From Pseudomonadota bacterium (GTDB taxonomy: Bacteria; Desulfobacterota; Binatia; Binatales; Binataceae): a stretch of DNA of 51,175 nt. The stretch lies in contig JAJPHI010000012.1 in assembly GCA_021325355.1 (NCBI GenBank), forward strand, positions 1 to 51,175. Direction: 5' to 3'. The notes under the pieces are model-generated. The model saw only the letters and a program-made list of their open reading frames with translations. It did no database searches and was not told the DNA's origin. Of this stretch, positions 18,186 through 27,833 are shown one piece after another; position 1 is the stretch's first letter; the number at the start of each line of letters is the position of its first letter. The translations under genes and the position numbers were made by a program.

Positions 18186-19985
18186 ATGGGTTTTCTAAGC
18201 CCCGCTTCGTTTTACCTGTTCGCGATTCTGCCGCTCCTGGTGCTGGCATACCTTGCCCGGGAGCGGCCGCGACAGGCGATCGTCTCGAGCGTCCTCGCGT
18301 TCCGCGCCCTGCGCGAGATGCGCGGTGAGCGCTTCGGCGGACGCCCGCGCTTTACCTGGTGGTTCTTCCTCGAACTGCTCATCCTCGCCCTGGCGGTGAT
18401 GGCGCTTGCCGGCCCCTACCTGACCCGGCCGGCGAAGCTGGCCGCGATCGTGATCGATAACTCGGCGCCGATGCAGGCGCGTCAGGCCGATGGTCGAACG
18501 CGCTTCGAAGCCATGGTCGCCGAGGTCAACGATGGGCTGAATCATGGGGAGGGCAACACCCGGGTGAACCTGTATCTGATCGCGCCGACACCGCATCAGG
18601 CGGGCAGCTTCAGCAGTCCGGACGCCGCAGTGGCGGAGCTCGGGCGGATTCATCCGACGGATGCTCCGGCCCCACCCAACGCGATCACGGGACTGGTGAC
18701 TGAATTGCTCGCCGATCGACATGTCGATCATATCATCGTTGGCACCTATCGGCCGTTCGAAGCACCGATCCCGCCGCACGTCTCGCCGGTCGTCGTCGGC
18801 ACCGCGGTCCCGAATTATGCGATCGGATCGTTCAGCATAACGCGCCCCAACCTCGGTACGGATATCGAGGAAGGCCATGTGGAGCTCGGGAACTTCGCAC
18901 GGGACGCCGCGCAGCTAACCGTCACGATCGCGGCGGACGGCAAGCCGGTGGCCAAAGCCCAGGCCCAGGTGGCGCCCGGTGAAGTGACAACGCTGGATTT
19001 CGCCAACCTGCCGGCCGCCCGAGTCTATCGCGCGCAGCTCGAGCCGGCCGACGGATTTCCGCTCGACAACGTGGCCTACGCGGTCGGTACCGCAGCCACC
19101 ACTTTTTCAGTGCTGTTCGTGAGTCCGATAACGACCGACGGTCTTTCGCTGCGCTCGATTCCGGGCGTAACGGTGACCACCCGCACCCCCGAGACGTACA
19201 CGCCCGAAGACCTCGCCGGGGCCGACGTCGTGATCTTCGAGTACACCACGCCGAAAGAGCTGCCCACGACGAATACTTTGCTGGTGATGCCGCCGCCGGG
19301 CGATCCGCTTTTCAACTTTCGCGTGACGCCTTCCGCACAGTTGCGCGTCACCGCGTGGCCGACCACCGACCCGCTGACCGACGGAGTGAATTTTCGCCTG
19401 CTGAACGTGCGTTCCGGCGAATACTTCCAGCAGCATCCGTGGATGCGTACGGTGATTGCCGGCGCCGATGGCGGGCTGCTGCTGACCGGCGAGCGCGGCG
19501 GCCATCGGTTCGTTGCGACCGGCTTCAATCCGTTTCCCTATCTCGGACGGCAAAACCTGCCGATGTCGATCCTGACCCTGAATATGCTCGGCCATCTGGC
19601 GGGCTTCGGCAGCCAGACCGGGATCTTTCGCACGGGCGAACCCTGGATCGTGCCCGCCGGCGTCTCGACGATTGTTTTGCCGTCGGGCAAGAAGCTGCCG
19701 ACCACGGCCGGCGCTGTTTTTACGGCCACCGATGAACAAGGGGTCTATCGCTTGGAAGGCCCGGCAAATGCCTCCACGCGCGCCGTCAACCTGTTCAACC
19801 TCAATGCCTCGGACCTCGAGAATCTGGCCCCGCTCAAGGTCGAAGCCCCTTCGGCAGCCGCGCCGACGACCGCGCCCGCCGTCCGTCAGCCGCTTGCCGC
19901 TTATTTGTTGATCGCCATCCTGGCGCTGCTCACGCTCGAAGGGCTGATGGTTTATCGAGCGCGCAAGCCGCTAATCGATGCCTAA
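18186..19985 (+). CDS. BatA-like membrane protein with degenerate vWA
   Basis: 599 residues. The N-terminal BatA-type region has helices at 5-23 and 58-78 (WWFFLELLILALAVMALAGP), followed by a vWA-like domain whose MIDAS position reads DNSAP instead of DxSxS (91-95), so metal-dependent binding is probably lost. A central region of about 300 residues looks like beta-rich periplasmic sequence, and a last helix is near 575-593 (YLLIAILALLTLEGLMV). It probably acts at the inner membrane with the next vWA protein. It ends eight bases inside the next gene. Confidence 0.85.
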   Translation: MGFLSPASFYLFAILPLLVLAYLARERPRQAIVSSVLAFRALREMRGERFGGRPRFTWWFFLELLILALAVMALAGPYLTRPAKLAAIVIDNSAPMQARQADGRTRFEAMVAEVNDGLNHGEGNTRVNLYLIAPTPHQAGSFSSPDAAVAELGRIHPTDAPAPPNAITGLVTELLADRHVDHIIVGTYRPFEAPIPPHVSPVVVGTAVPNYAIGSFSITRPNLGTDIEEGHVELGNFARDAAQLTVTIAADGKPVAKAQAQVAPGEVTTLDFANLPAARVYRAQLEPADGFPLDNVAYAVGTAATTFSVLFVSPITTDGLSLRSIPGVTVTTRTPETYTPEDLAGADVVIFEYTTPKELPTTNTLLVMPPPGDPLFNFRVTPSAQLRVTAWPTTDPLTDGVNFRLLNVRSGEYFQQHPWMRTVIAGADGGLLLTGERGGHRFVATGFNPFPYLGRQNLPMSILTLNMLGHLAGFGSQTGIFRTGEPWIVPAGVSTIVLPSGKKLPTTAGAVFTATDEQGVYRLEGPANASTRAVNLFNLNASDLENLAPLKVEAPSAAAPTTAPAVRQPLAAYLLIAILALLTLEGLMVYRARKPLIDA

Positions 19986-22587
19986 GCCCGTGGATTGGTC
20001 AACCGCACTACAGAAGCTCCGGATGCCTTCGCTTCAGGGGCTTGCGCTGGCGGAACCACGCGCGCTGCTGCTGTTGATCCCGGTCGGCCTGCTGCTGCTC
20101 TATGGACTCTGGCAGGCGGACGGCCCGAGGCGCTGGCTCGCGCCAATTCTCCGAACACTGACGCTCGTGCTCTTCGTCCTGGCGCTGACGCAGCCCCAAG
20201 CCGTCTCCCATTCCGAGGGCCTGACGCGCCCGGTCGTAATCGACGTTTCGGCGAGTATCACGCCGGCGATGCGGGCCTACACGGTCGCCCTGCTGCGCGA
20301 TCAACTCAAACTGCGCGACCGCGACCCCGCGCTGCTGTTCGCGGGCGGCACCTTGAATACGACGGTTGGGGATGCCGTGAAGATCCTCGAGGGGAGCGGC
20401 TGCAGCGCCTGTCAACCCGAGGCGACGAACCTTGAGAACGCGTTGAACCTGATTGCCGCCGACCCCGCCGCCCACGACGGACCTATCGCGCTCGTAACCG
20501 ACGGCTGGGAAACGCGCGGCAACGTCGCCGCCGTATCCAGCACCCTGCGTGCCGCCGGCATCCAACTCTACGTGTTCACGCCGCCCGGAGCCGCTTCCAT
20601 CCCGAATGTCGCGATGACGCAAATGACGCTGCCGACCGTGCTCGACAAAGCCGGAGCGTTCACGCTCGACGTTACCCTCAATAACCTGAATGCGGGCGCC
20701 GCCGGCGGTGTGATCACCCTCTATCGCAACGGCGCCGTGATCGCGCGGCAGCAGGTCACGCTGCCGCCGGGCGAGACGCGCATCGACTTCCCCGCGCGCA
20801 CCGAGGAGTCGGGGCTGGCCTCGTATCGGGCGGTTTTCAGTCCAGCCAATCCAGCACAGGACATTTACCCCGAAGATGATGCGCTCGAGGGCTGGGTCGG
20901 CGTCGGGGCGCAGCGCAAAGTGCTGATTCTCACCGATTCGGGTCGCGACGCGAGCTACCTGGAAACGGCGGTGCGCCGCCTCGGTCTGGAGCCGACGGTC
21001 GCAACGATCGCCGGCGCGGCAATCAACCCGCGCGGTTACGACGCGGTGATCCTCAACAACGTTTCGCGGGCACGGCTCGGCGCCGCCAACGAGAATACGC
21101 TGGTCAGATACGTCGCCGACGGCGGGTCGCTGGCGATGGTCGGCGGCGATCAGAGCTTTGGCCTCGGCGGCTACGCCGGCAGCGAGCTGGCGAAGATCAT
21201 GCCGGTCGTCATGAAACCGCCCGAGCATCATGAGCGCCGCCGCGCTTTGCTCCTCATCATCGACAAGTCCGGGTCGATGGGCCGCAACGATAAACTCAAT
21301 TACGCCAAGGCCGCCGCGCTCACGGTTACCAAAAGTCTCAAAGACACCGACCTGGTCGGAGTGATCGGGTTTGACTCCCAACCCTTCGTGGTCGTGCCCT
21401 TGTCGCCGCTGGCTCAGGTGCGCCCCTTCTTCGCGCAATCCGTCGACCGGCTCGCCGCTCACGGCACGACCTTTATGCTGCCGGCGCTCGAGGAGGCCGA
21501 CCGTTCGCTCGCCGGTAGCGGGGCCGCGCTCAAGCACGTCGTCGTGCTGACCGACGGCGAGACCGGCGGCACGCCCAACGAGTATTACGATTTGGTTTCG
21601 TCGATGCATATCGACCGCGGCGCGACGATCTCGACCATCGCCGTCGGCCGTGAAGCCAACGTCTCCCTGCTCGAGCAAATCGCGAAGTATGGCGGCGGCA
21701 GCTTCTATCAAACCGACAGCCCCGAGACTCTGCCCGAACTTTTCCTCGAAGATGTGAACCGGCGCGGCGGCGGCGACACCACGATGGTCGAAAAGGACTT
21801 TGTTCCGTTCACAGTAACGCCAGACCCGATCCTCAAGGATCTTGCCGGTCGCCGCCTCGCTCCGCTCAAGGGCTTCGTCGCAACCGATCTGAAACCGGGC
21901 GCGAGCCTGAGCATGTTCGTCGAGAGTAATGGGAACCGTGAGCCGATCCTCGCCAGTTGGCACTACGGCGCGGGCAGGACCCTGGCGCTGACGACCGATG
22001 CGAGCGGCCGATGGTCCGCCGACTGGGTCGGCAACGGCACCTTCAGCGCGTTATGGGATCGGATCATCAACTGGATGGCGCCCGCGACCACCACTCGCGA
22101 CAAGTACGATGTCGCGCTGGGTTACAGCGCCGGTCGCATCACGATGCGACTTACCGATTACAGCGCGAACGCGGGCGTGGCTTCCCGCCCGCTCGATGCG
22201 ATCGTCACCGCGCCGGACCATGCCCGCTTTGAAACTCTCCTCGCTCCCTCGGCTGCGGGCGAGCTGACCGGAAGTTTTGCAGCCCCGCAGCCCGGTACAT
22301 ATACCATCGACTTGAGGTCATCAGGCTCCGGCAGCGCGCTAAACCTGCCGCCGCTCGCCTACACGGTCTCGCCCGCGGTCAACGCCGAATTGCCGCGTCC
22401 CGCCCCTAATTACGGCCTGCTCGAGCAGCTCGCCTCGGCGACCACGGGACGCCTCAACGCGTCGCCCGCAGAGCTGGCACTGTCCCGTCCGATATTTCAG
22501 CAGACCACGTCGCTCGATCCGTGGCTGATCGTTCCGGCGATGCTGCTGATTATCGCCGAGGCCCTGGTGCGCCGCCTGACCTATTAG
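19978..22587 (+). CDS. Large membrane-anchored vWA-domain protein
   Basis: 869 residues. Helices near 28-45 and 57-72; a first vWA-like segment starts at IDVSASI (about 88-94), a middle segment contains a glutamine-amidotransferase-like region (YVADGGSLAMVGGDQSFGLGGY), and a second vWA domain near 425-590 has an intact MIDAS, DKSGSMG, with Thr in HGTTF and Asp in VVLTDGE. A C-terminal helix (about 845-862) follows. This is the arrangement of large MoxR-cluster proteins in many Gram-negatives. It overlaps the BatA-like gene by eight bases and ends the cluster. The cluster's substrate is unknown. Confidence 0.88.
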   Translation: MPKPVDWSTALQKLRMPSLQGLALAEPRALLLLIPVGLLLLYGLWQADGPRRWLAPILRTLTLVLFVLALTQPQAVSHSEGLTRPVVIDVSASITPAMRAYTVALLRDQLKLRDRDPALLFAGGTLNTTVGDAVKILEGSGCSACQPEATNLENALNLIAADPAAHDGPIALVTDGWETRGNVAAVSSTLRAAGIQLYVFTPPGAASIPNVAMTQMTLPTVLDKAGAFTLDVTLNNLNAGAAGGVITLYRNGAVIARQQVTLPPGETRIDFPARTEESGLASYRAVFSPANPAQDIYPEDDALEGWVGVGAQRKVLILTDSGRDASYLETAVRRLGLEPTVATIAGAAINPRGYDAVILNNVSRARLGAANENTLVRYVADGGSLAMVGGDQSFGLGGYAGSELAKIMPVVMKPPEHHERRRALLLIIDKSGSMGRNDKLNYAKAAALTVTKSLKDTDLVGVIGFDSQPFVVVPLSPLAQVRPFFAQSVDRLAAHGTTFMLPALEEADRSLAGSGAALKHVVVLTDGETGGTPNEYYDLVSSMHIDRGATISTIAVGREANVSLLEQIAKYGGGSFYQTDSPETLPELFLEDVNRRGGGDTTMVEKDFVPFTVTPDPILKDLAGRRLAPLKGFVATDLKPGASLSMFVESNGNREPILASWHYGAGRTLALTTDASGRWSADWVGNGTFSALWDRIINWMAPATTTRDKYDVALGYSAGRITMRLTDYSANAGVASRPLDAIVTAPDHARFETLLAPSAAGELTGSFAAPQPGTYTIDLRSSGSGSALNLPPLAYTVSPAVNAELPRPAPNYGLLEQLASATTGRLNASPAELALSRPIFQQTTSLDPWLIVPAMLLIIAEALVRRLTY

Positions 22588-22617
22588 GGCAGCGACCGTC
22601 GCAGCCTTCGCCGCCGC

Positions 22618-23706
22618 TCAGGGCGCCTGCGGATGCTGCTGGGTCAGGCAATGGATGGCACCCAGTCCCCAGACGAGGTCCGTCGACGGGATCGCCACCA
22701 CCTGCCGATTGGGAAACAGCCGCGCCAGCGTCGACGCCGCCACCTGATCCTCGACACAATCGAATGACGGCATGATGACGCCGCCGTTGACGATATAGAA
22801 ATTGGCGTACGAAGCGGGCAGGCGCGTTTTCTCGTAATAGAGCGCCGGCGGCATCGGCAGCGTTTCGATTCGGAACGGCTCCCCGCCCGCATCGCGCATC
22901 GCGCGGAGCCGCGCGAGGTTGTCCTGCAGCACTCGATAGTTGGCGTCGCGAGGGTCCCGCTCCACAACCGTCACGATCGTGTCCGGAGCGACAAAGCGCG
23001 CGAGATCATCGACGTGCCCGTCGGTATCGTCCCCCGCGATACCATCGCCAAGCCAGAGAATCTGCGTTACGCCGAGGTACGCTTTCAGGTACTCCTCGAT
23101 CTCCTCCTCCGCTAGCTGCGGATTGCGATTGCGATTGAGCAGACAACTCCGCGTAGTCAACAACGCGCCTTCACCGTTGACCTCAATCGAGCCGCCTTCG
23201 AGCACGATTCCGGGTTCGATAACCTCGAAGCCGTAGCGCTCGCCCAGCCGTCGCGGCACGCGGTCATCAAGGTCGTAAGGACCGTATTTCTCGCCCCAGG
23301 AATTGAAGTTCCAGTCGAGCGCGATTTGCGCCGTTTCCTCGAGCGGCGCGGTCAGCCGGTTGACGAAGATCGGTCCGTGATCGCGAATCCACGAGTCATT
23401 GGTGTTAATCGGCACGAACTCGATACGTTCGAGCCGCGCCGGCGCACCCGAGGGGGTCGGCGCATCCACGATCAACGCAGCGATCTCTTCGGCGCGGAGA
23501 TGGTCGGCGAGGAGGATCCTGAGCGGCTCGAAATGCGCGATCGCTGCCGCCATCTGCGCAAAGACCTGCGGAATCGGTTCGAATTTTCCCGGCCAGGTGT
23601 CGACATTATGCGGCCAGACGATATAGGTGGCCGCGTGCGGCGCCCATTCAGCCGGCATCCGATAGCCCTTGAGGCGCGCCTTATCCGTCGGTGAGATCAC
23701 ACTCAA
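22618..23706 (-). CDS. aguA: Agmatine deiminase
   Basis: 362 residues of the guanidino-group-modifying (PPAD/AguA) family. It converts agmatine to N-carbamoylputrescine. Visible motifs are NDSWIRDHGP, the EGGSIEVNG loop, GDDTDGHVDD with catalytic His and Asp, and the nucleophile Cys353 in GAIHCLTQQ. The start overlaps the stop of aguB by four bases, so both enzymes are made together and lead from agmatine to putrescine. Confidence 0.95.
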   Translation of the reverse strand: MSVISPTDKARLKGYRMPAEWAPHAATYIVWPHNVDTWPGKFEPIPQVFAQMAAAIAHFEPLRILLADHLRAEEIAALIVDAPTPSGAPARLERIEFVPINTNDSWIRDHGPIFVNRLTAPLEETAQIALDWNFNSWGEKYGPYDLDDRVPRRLGERYGFEVIEPGIVLEGGSIEVNGEGALLTTRSCLLNRNRNPQLAEEEIEEYLKAYLGVTQILWLGDGIAGDDTDGHVDDLARFVAPDTIVTVVERDPRDANYRVLQDNLARLRAMRDAGGEPFRIETLPMPPALYYEKTRLPASYANFYIVNGGVIMPSFDCVEDQVAASTLARLFPNRQVVAIPSTDLVWGLGAIHCLTQQHPQAP

Positions 23707-24572
23707 CTCCGGAAACGGCGCAGCAGGTCGCCGTAAGCATCGATCCGGCGATCGCGCAGAAATGGCCAGTTGCGGCGGGTCTCCTCGATTTTGTCCAGAT
23801 TGCAGTCGGCCAGCAGAATTTCCTCCTCACCGTGATCGGCGCGCGCGATCACCTCACCAAAGGGATCGCTGACGAACGAGCCGCCCCAGAATTCGATCGC
23901 GCCCTCGACGCCGACGCGGTTGACCGCGGCGACATAGACGCCGTTGGCGATGGCATGCGCCCGCTGAATCGTCTCCCAGGCCGAATACATCTTGCGGCGC
24001 AGCTTGTCGGGCATCTCGGCGGTCCATCCTATCGCCGTTGGATAGAAGAGGATCTGCGCGCCCGCCAGCGCCGTGAGCCGCGCGGCCTCCGGAAACCATT
24101 GATCCCAACAGATGAGCACGCCGATCTCGGCGCTGCTCGTGCGATGCGTGACGAAGTCAAGATCGCCCGGAGTGAAATAGAATTTTTCGTAGTAGCCCGG
24201 GTCGTCGGGGATATGCATCTTGCGGTAGAGCCCGGCGATCTGCCCGCGTTCATCGATCACCACCGCCGAGTTGTGATACACGCCCGGGGCGCGGCGCTCG
24301 AAAATCGGCGCAATAATCGTCACCCCGCACCGCGCGGCGACCGCGCCAAGCGTCTCGGTGGTCGGGCCGGGAACCGGCTCGGCCAGATCAAAGTTCGCAT
24401 TTTCTTCCGTCTGACAGGGATACCAGGAGCGGTAAAGCTCCTGCAGACAGACCACCCGGGCGCTGCGCGCCGCAGCTTCCGCGATTCGGGTCGCCGCCTT
24501 GTCGAGGTTTCCCTGCGGCTCGCCGGCGCAGCGCATCTGAATCAGGGCGACGCGTAGATTGCCGATTTCCAT
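23703..24572 (-). CDS. aguB: N-carbamoylputrescine amidase
   Basis: 289 residues from the ATG at 24572, where similarity to nitrilases starts; longer in-frame starts exist and no ribosome site decides. The nitrilase catalytic triad is Glu45 (CLQELY), Lys118 (YRKMHIPDD) and Cys155 (ICWDQWFPE). It hydrolyses N-carbamoylputrescine to putrescine. The overlap with aguA fixes its role: other nitrilase-fold substrates are unlikely. The arginine decarboxylase that would supply agmatine is not in the window. Confidence 0.93.
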   Translation of the reverse strand: MEIGNLRVALIQMRCAGEPQGNLDKAATRIAEAAARSARVVCLQELYRSWYPCQTEENANFDLAEPVPGPTTETLGAVAARCGVTIIAPIFERRAPGVYHNSAVVIDERGQIAGLYRKMHIPDDPGYYEKFYFTPGDLDFVTHRTSSAEIGVLICWDQWFPEAARLTALAGAQILFYPTAIGWTAEMPDKLRRKMYSAWETIQRAHAIANGVYVAAVNRVGVEGAIEFWGGSFVSDPFGEVIARADHGEEEILLADCNLDKIEETRRNWPFLRDRRIDAYGDLLRRFRS

Positions 24573-24718
24573 CGAACGATCTGCTATCAGCATCGGCAGT
24601 GCGATTCCACCACGTATCGCAAAGTCGCGCCGCAATGAACTCTTGGGTCAGGTTTGCGCACCCACGCGTCATTCCACAAATACGCTTTCTCTAAACCATC
24701 ATAGAGTAATTTTTATTG

Positions 24719-24747
24719 TTGATTTAGCTCAGGCACAAGCATATGAG
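24719..24747 (+). promoter_or_regulatory. Candidate sigma-70-type promoter
   Basis: TTGATT (24719-24724), a 17-base spacer and TATGAG (24742-24747) in an unusually A+T-rich intergenic stretch before the exported propeller gene. Predicted transcription start is near 24754, which would leave almost no leader for the TTG at 24756 and so favours the GTG at 24783. Confidence 0.4.
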
Positions 24748-24782
24748 AGTTTAGGTTGAATAATCTGCCATCAGGGTTTGTA

Positions 24783-26336
24783 GTGCGAACTAAACGTCTG
24801 ATCCTTATCGCTGTTTCCTTAGCAGCTTCATTTGCTCTGAGTCTTGCGCTCCGCCCGCCTCGAGTCGACGCGAAAACCGACTGCGCGAAGCTGAAATGGC
24901 AGCCGGCGCCGCTCAAATTCGGTCCGGTCAACATGGGTTCGCAGGTCGCCCGCAGTTTCACGCTGACCAACACTTCGAAGACGCTGGGCGCTGAAATCAG
25001 TTCGATCGCGGTCACAACGGCGCCGATTTTTACCCTCGACGATTCCGCCACGACCTGCGCCGCAGGCGAAATGCCGCCCGGCGCAGAGTGCATCCTGGGT
25101 GTGACCTTTTCTCCCTCGGCGAAGGGCAAGGTCACGGGCAAAGCCACCGTGAGCTTCTCCGACGGCTGCAGCGCGGTGCACCGCAAGGTAACGGGTAAGG
25201 GCATCGCGGCGACGGCAAGCCCGACGCCAACCGCCAGCGCCACGCCGACCCCTACCCCAACTCCGTCCCCAAGCCCGACGCCGACCGGGGCGGCATCGCC
25301 GACGGTTGCTGCCGTTACGGAATACAATAGCGCCGAAGTGGACGTGTTCAGCTTCCCCGGAGTCGCCTCACCCACGGCCAGCCCGAGCAGCGTTCCCAGT
25401 ACTGAGGTGACGCCAACCGTATCGATCGCGGGACCGAGCACCGGTCTCAGCAGCCCGATCAGCGCGGCCTTTGATAGTGCCGGCAACCTCTATGTGGTCA
25501 ATGAGAACGGCGGCATCGAGTATGGAACGACCGGTCAGGGCAGCATCACGATCTATGGACCGCTCAGCGGCAGCGGGACTCAGGATCTTGCGCCGATCGC
25601 CACGATCGAAGGGGAATTCAATCTCGCCTGCACCGCCGCCGCTGTTCCCTATGCGTGCTGTAGCGGACCGGGCACCGGCACCTGCGTGGACAACACCGGC
25701 CTGAACGATCCGTCTGCGATCGCGATCGATCCGGCGACCGGCAATATTTATGTGGCGAACTTCCTGGGCGGGAGCGCCCTGCAGGGCAGCGTCAGCATCT
25801 TCCCGCCGCTCGGCAATCAGACCGGCCTGCTTAACATCGCGCCGATCGCCACCATCGTCGGCGCCGACACCGGTCTCGATACTCCGGCTGGCGTTGCCGT
25901 CCAGGACAACGGATCAATCTGGGTCGCGAACTATCAGAGTATCAACGAGTATCCGCCACTGGGTTCCAGCACTGGCGCATTGGACGAGGCGCCGCTGGCG
26001 AGCATCAGCGGCAGCGCCACCGATATCCTCGGTCTGGCGGGCCTGTTGCTGTATCCGCCGACCGCATCGACCTCGGTGTTCGCCTTCGATAGCTTCAACG
26101 GCGTCCTGCAGTTCCCGACGGCGATTAGCGGCGACGAGAATATTGCGCCGACCACGGTCACCTCCGGCAACGGCATCGCGTCACCCGCGAATGGCGCGGT
26201 AGCGGCCGGAGGCAGTGACGTGCTCGTCACCAACATAAATGGCGGCGTGGTCGAGCTCGACCCGCAGGGCAACGTGGTGCAGACGTTCACCAGTTCGAGC
26301 TTCGACCAGCCGAGCGGAATCGCCGTGCAGCCCTGA
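24783..26336 (+). CDS. Exported beta-propeller-like protein with N-terminal ASH/choice-of-anchor domain
   Basis: 517 residues from the GTG at 24783 (AGGG six bases upstream), which gives a classic signal peptide (MRTKRLILIAVSLAASFALS). A TTG nine codons earlier is possible. After the signal comes an Ig-like domain (about 40-140) with FGPVNMGSQVARSFTLTNTS and the TFSP..GK..G pattern of choice-of-anchor/ASH domains, then a Thr/Pro/Ser linker (about 143-170). Then repeats of the kind SAIAIDPATGNIYVAN and GVAVQDNGSIWVAN, as in NHL or SMP-30-like propellers. No enzyme motif. Likely secreted or surface-located; function unknown. Convergent with the LLM gene at 26361. Confidence 0.78.
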   Translation: MRTKRLILIAVSLAASFALSLALRPPRVDAKTDCAKLKWQPAPLKFGPVNMGSQVARSFTLTNTSKTLGAEISSIAVTTAPIFTLDDSATTCAAGEMPPGAECILGVTFSPSAKGKVTGKATVSFSDGCSAVHRKVTGKGIAATASPTPTASATPTPTPTPSPSPTPTGAASPTVAAVTEYNSAEVDVFSFPGVASPTASPSSVPSTEVTPTVSIAGPSTGLSSPISAAFDSAGNLYVVNENGGIEYGTTGQGSITIYGPLSGSGTQDLAPIATIEGEFNLACTAAAVPYACCSGPGTGTCVDNTGLNDPSAIAIDPATGNIYVANFLGGSALQGSVSIFPPLGNQTGLLNIAPIATIVGADTGLDTPAGVAVQDNGSIWVANYQSINEYPPLGSSTGALDEAPLASISGSATDILGLAGLLLYPPTASTSVFAFDSFNGVLQFPTAISGDENIAPTTVTSGNGIASPANGAVAAGGSDVLVTNINGGVVELDPQGNVVQTFTSSSFDQPSGIAVQP

Positions 26337-26360
26337 AGTCGACGTACCAGCGCAGCGCGC

Positions 26361-27437
26361 CTAGCGCATCAGCGGCATGACCATCTCGGCGAAGTCCCTC
26401 AGCACCTTGCGCTGATACTCCGCCGGCGGCAGCAGCGCGATTCCGCCCAGGCCGTCGCGCTCTTTGGCGCGAAGCTGCTCGGCGATCTCCTCGGGCGTGC
26501 CGACCAGGCAGGTGCCGCGAATCGCGTCTGGCGTGACGAAGACCTCCTCGCCGGTCTGCAGGAAGGTGCAGTGGCCGTCATGAATCTGGCGGAACCGCTT
26601 CTCGGGCGGCAGGCTGAAGCTTGCGACGTGCTCGAGATAGCGGCCCCAGTCGTTGCGAAAGAACGGCGGAATCAGCGCGTCCTTGCGACCCAGGTCGTTC
26701 CAGATTTCATAGGCAAAGTGCAGGATGGCGGTAACCCATGAGCCGGTCTCGAGAATCACCCGCTCGTCGGTCAGTTTTTCGCCGGGCCGCAGCACGCATG
26801 CGCTCGTCAGGACCGTGATCGGAAACGGCTGCGGCAGTTGCCGTCCGATCTTCCTGGCGCCGCTTTCAACCAGCGGCAGCTTCTTGCGGATATCCTCGGC
26901 GCCGGCGGTGATCCAGCCGTCCCCATACATCCCGACCGCCTCGCACGCCTTGGGTCCGTTCGCCGCGACATGGATCGGAATCGGCGTATCGAGATTGATG
27001 TAATGACGGTCGCGATGGAGGAAGGTAATCTCGCGCGTGACGCCGCCGAAGGTATATTCGACCGCTTCGCCGTGGAGCAGCGCGCGCACCACGCGCAAAT
27101 ACTCGCGGAACTCCTTGAGCGGCATCGGATGCTGCCCCATCACGCGCATCGCGGTATGCCCGGTGCCAATCCCGAGGAACACGCGGCCGGGCGCGATCTG
27201 GTTGATCGTCGCGATTGAATGGGCCGTGACGGGCGCGATGCGGGTGCCCGGTATCGACACACCGGTGCCGATCTTGATGCGTTTGGTGGCCTGCGCCGCC
27301 AGCGCCATCGTGGCGTAGCAGTCCGACCAGATCATCTGGGAATCGGGCACCCAGGCGCGGTCATAGCCGAGCTCCTCGGCATACCGAATCAGGTCCCACT
27401 TATCGATGTGTGTATCGACGCAGACGCCGAATTCCAT
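26361..27437 (-). CDS. LLM-class flavin/F420-dependent oxidoreductase
   Basis: 358 residues, a luciferase-like TIM barrel. Landmarks are MEFGVCVDTHIDKWDLIRYAEELGYDRAWVPDSQ, KIGTGVSIPGTRIAPVTAHS, the signature APGRVFLGIGTGHTAMRVMG and PIPIHVAANGPKACEAVGMYGDGWI. The last two are typical of F420-binding members (compare methylenetetrahydromethanopterin reductase). Cofactor and substrate unproven. Single gene; its upstream region is shared with the divergent SRP RNA. Confidence 0.9.
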   Translation of the reverse strand: MEFGVCVDTHIDKWDLIRYAEELGYDRAWVPDSQMIWSDCYATMALAAQATKRIKIGTGVSIPGTRIAPVTAHSIATINQIAPGRVFLGIGTGHTAMRVMGQHPMPLKEFREYLRVVRALLHGEAVEYTFGGVTREITFLHRDRHYINLDTPIPIHVAANGPKACEAVGMYGDGWITAGAEDIRKKLPLVESGARKIGRQLPQPFPITVLTSACVLRPGEKLTDERVILETGSWVTAILHFAYEIWNDLGRKDALIPPFFRNDWGRYLEHVASFSLPPEKRFRQIHDGHCTFLQTGEEVFVTPDAIRGTCLVGTPEEIAEQLRAKERDGLGGIALLPPAEYQRKVLRDFAEMVMPLMR

Positions 27438-27628
27438 GATGGTCTGTCCTCTGTGCCTGAAGTTTCATCCGTGACTTCGACTGGGCCATCAAGATACGCA
27501 ATCTGCGGCGGAGAATGTAGTGCGGCCCGCGCCCTATCGGCGTGTCGCGAAGGGCCGCGACGCCCGGCCTGACCGGCCGGCGACCAGTGCGCGCTTTGAT
27601 GGTGTCGATTTTCGCATCCTCGACACGC

Positions 27629-27655
27629 TTGAACCGCGCGGGAATCTGCTAATGT
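27629..27655 (+). promoter_or_regulatory. Weak candidate promoter for the SRP RNA
   Basis: TTGAAC (27629-27634) and TAATGT preceded by TGC (extended -10 type; 27650-27655), spacer 15. A perfect inverted repeat GTGTCGA-11-TCGACAC (27602-27626) lies just upstream. The match is weak; a promoter is expected somewhere in this interval because no same-strand gene lies upstream of the RNA. Confidence 0.25.
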
Positions 27656-27687
27656 AGGTCTGCTCGGCGGCACTGACTGCCGGCCGC

Positions 27688-27791
27688 TGATAGCCGGGTC
27701 CTGCGCAAGGGCAGGCCGCGAACCCCGCCAGGTCCGGAAGGAAGCAACGGTACCGGTTGACGTCCTGTGCCGCAGGGGCGCCTGGCTATCA
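27688..27791 (+). ncRNA. ffs: Signal recognition particle RNA (small bacterial 4.5S type)
   Basis: About 104 bases. The invariant SRP domain IV core is present: GTCCGGAAGGAAGCAAC with the GGAA tetraloop, closed by flanking helices. The ends TGATAGCCGGG (27688) and CCTGGCTATCA (27791) pair over eleven bases with one G-U. It partners Ffh to target membrane and secreted proteins. It lies 42 bases before dnaX, the common ffs-dnaX-ybaB-recR order. The exact 5' end is inferred from the terminal helix; a precursor may start some 20-30 bases earlier. Confidence 0.93.
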
Positions 27792-27833
27792 TTCGACCGG
27801 CATCGGCGCCGCCGAGCTGGATATAATTGACCC

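Noticed and set aside
20008-21963. Long open frame on the minus strand (about 650 codons) opposite the large vWA gene
   Set aside because: Antisense shadow of the vWA gene; no recognisable domains, poor composition, no ribosome site. Long shadow frames are common in G+C-rich DNA.
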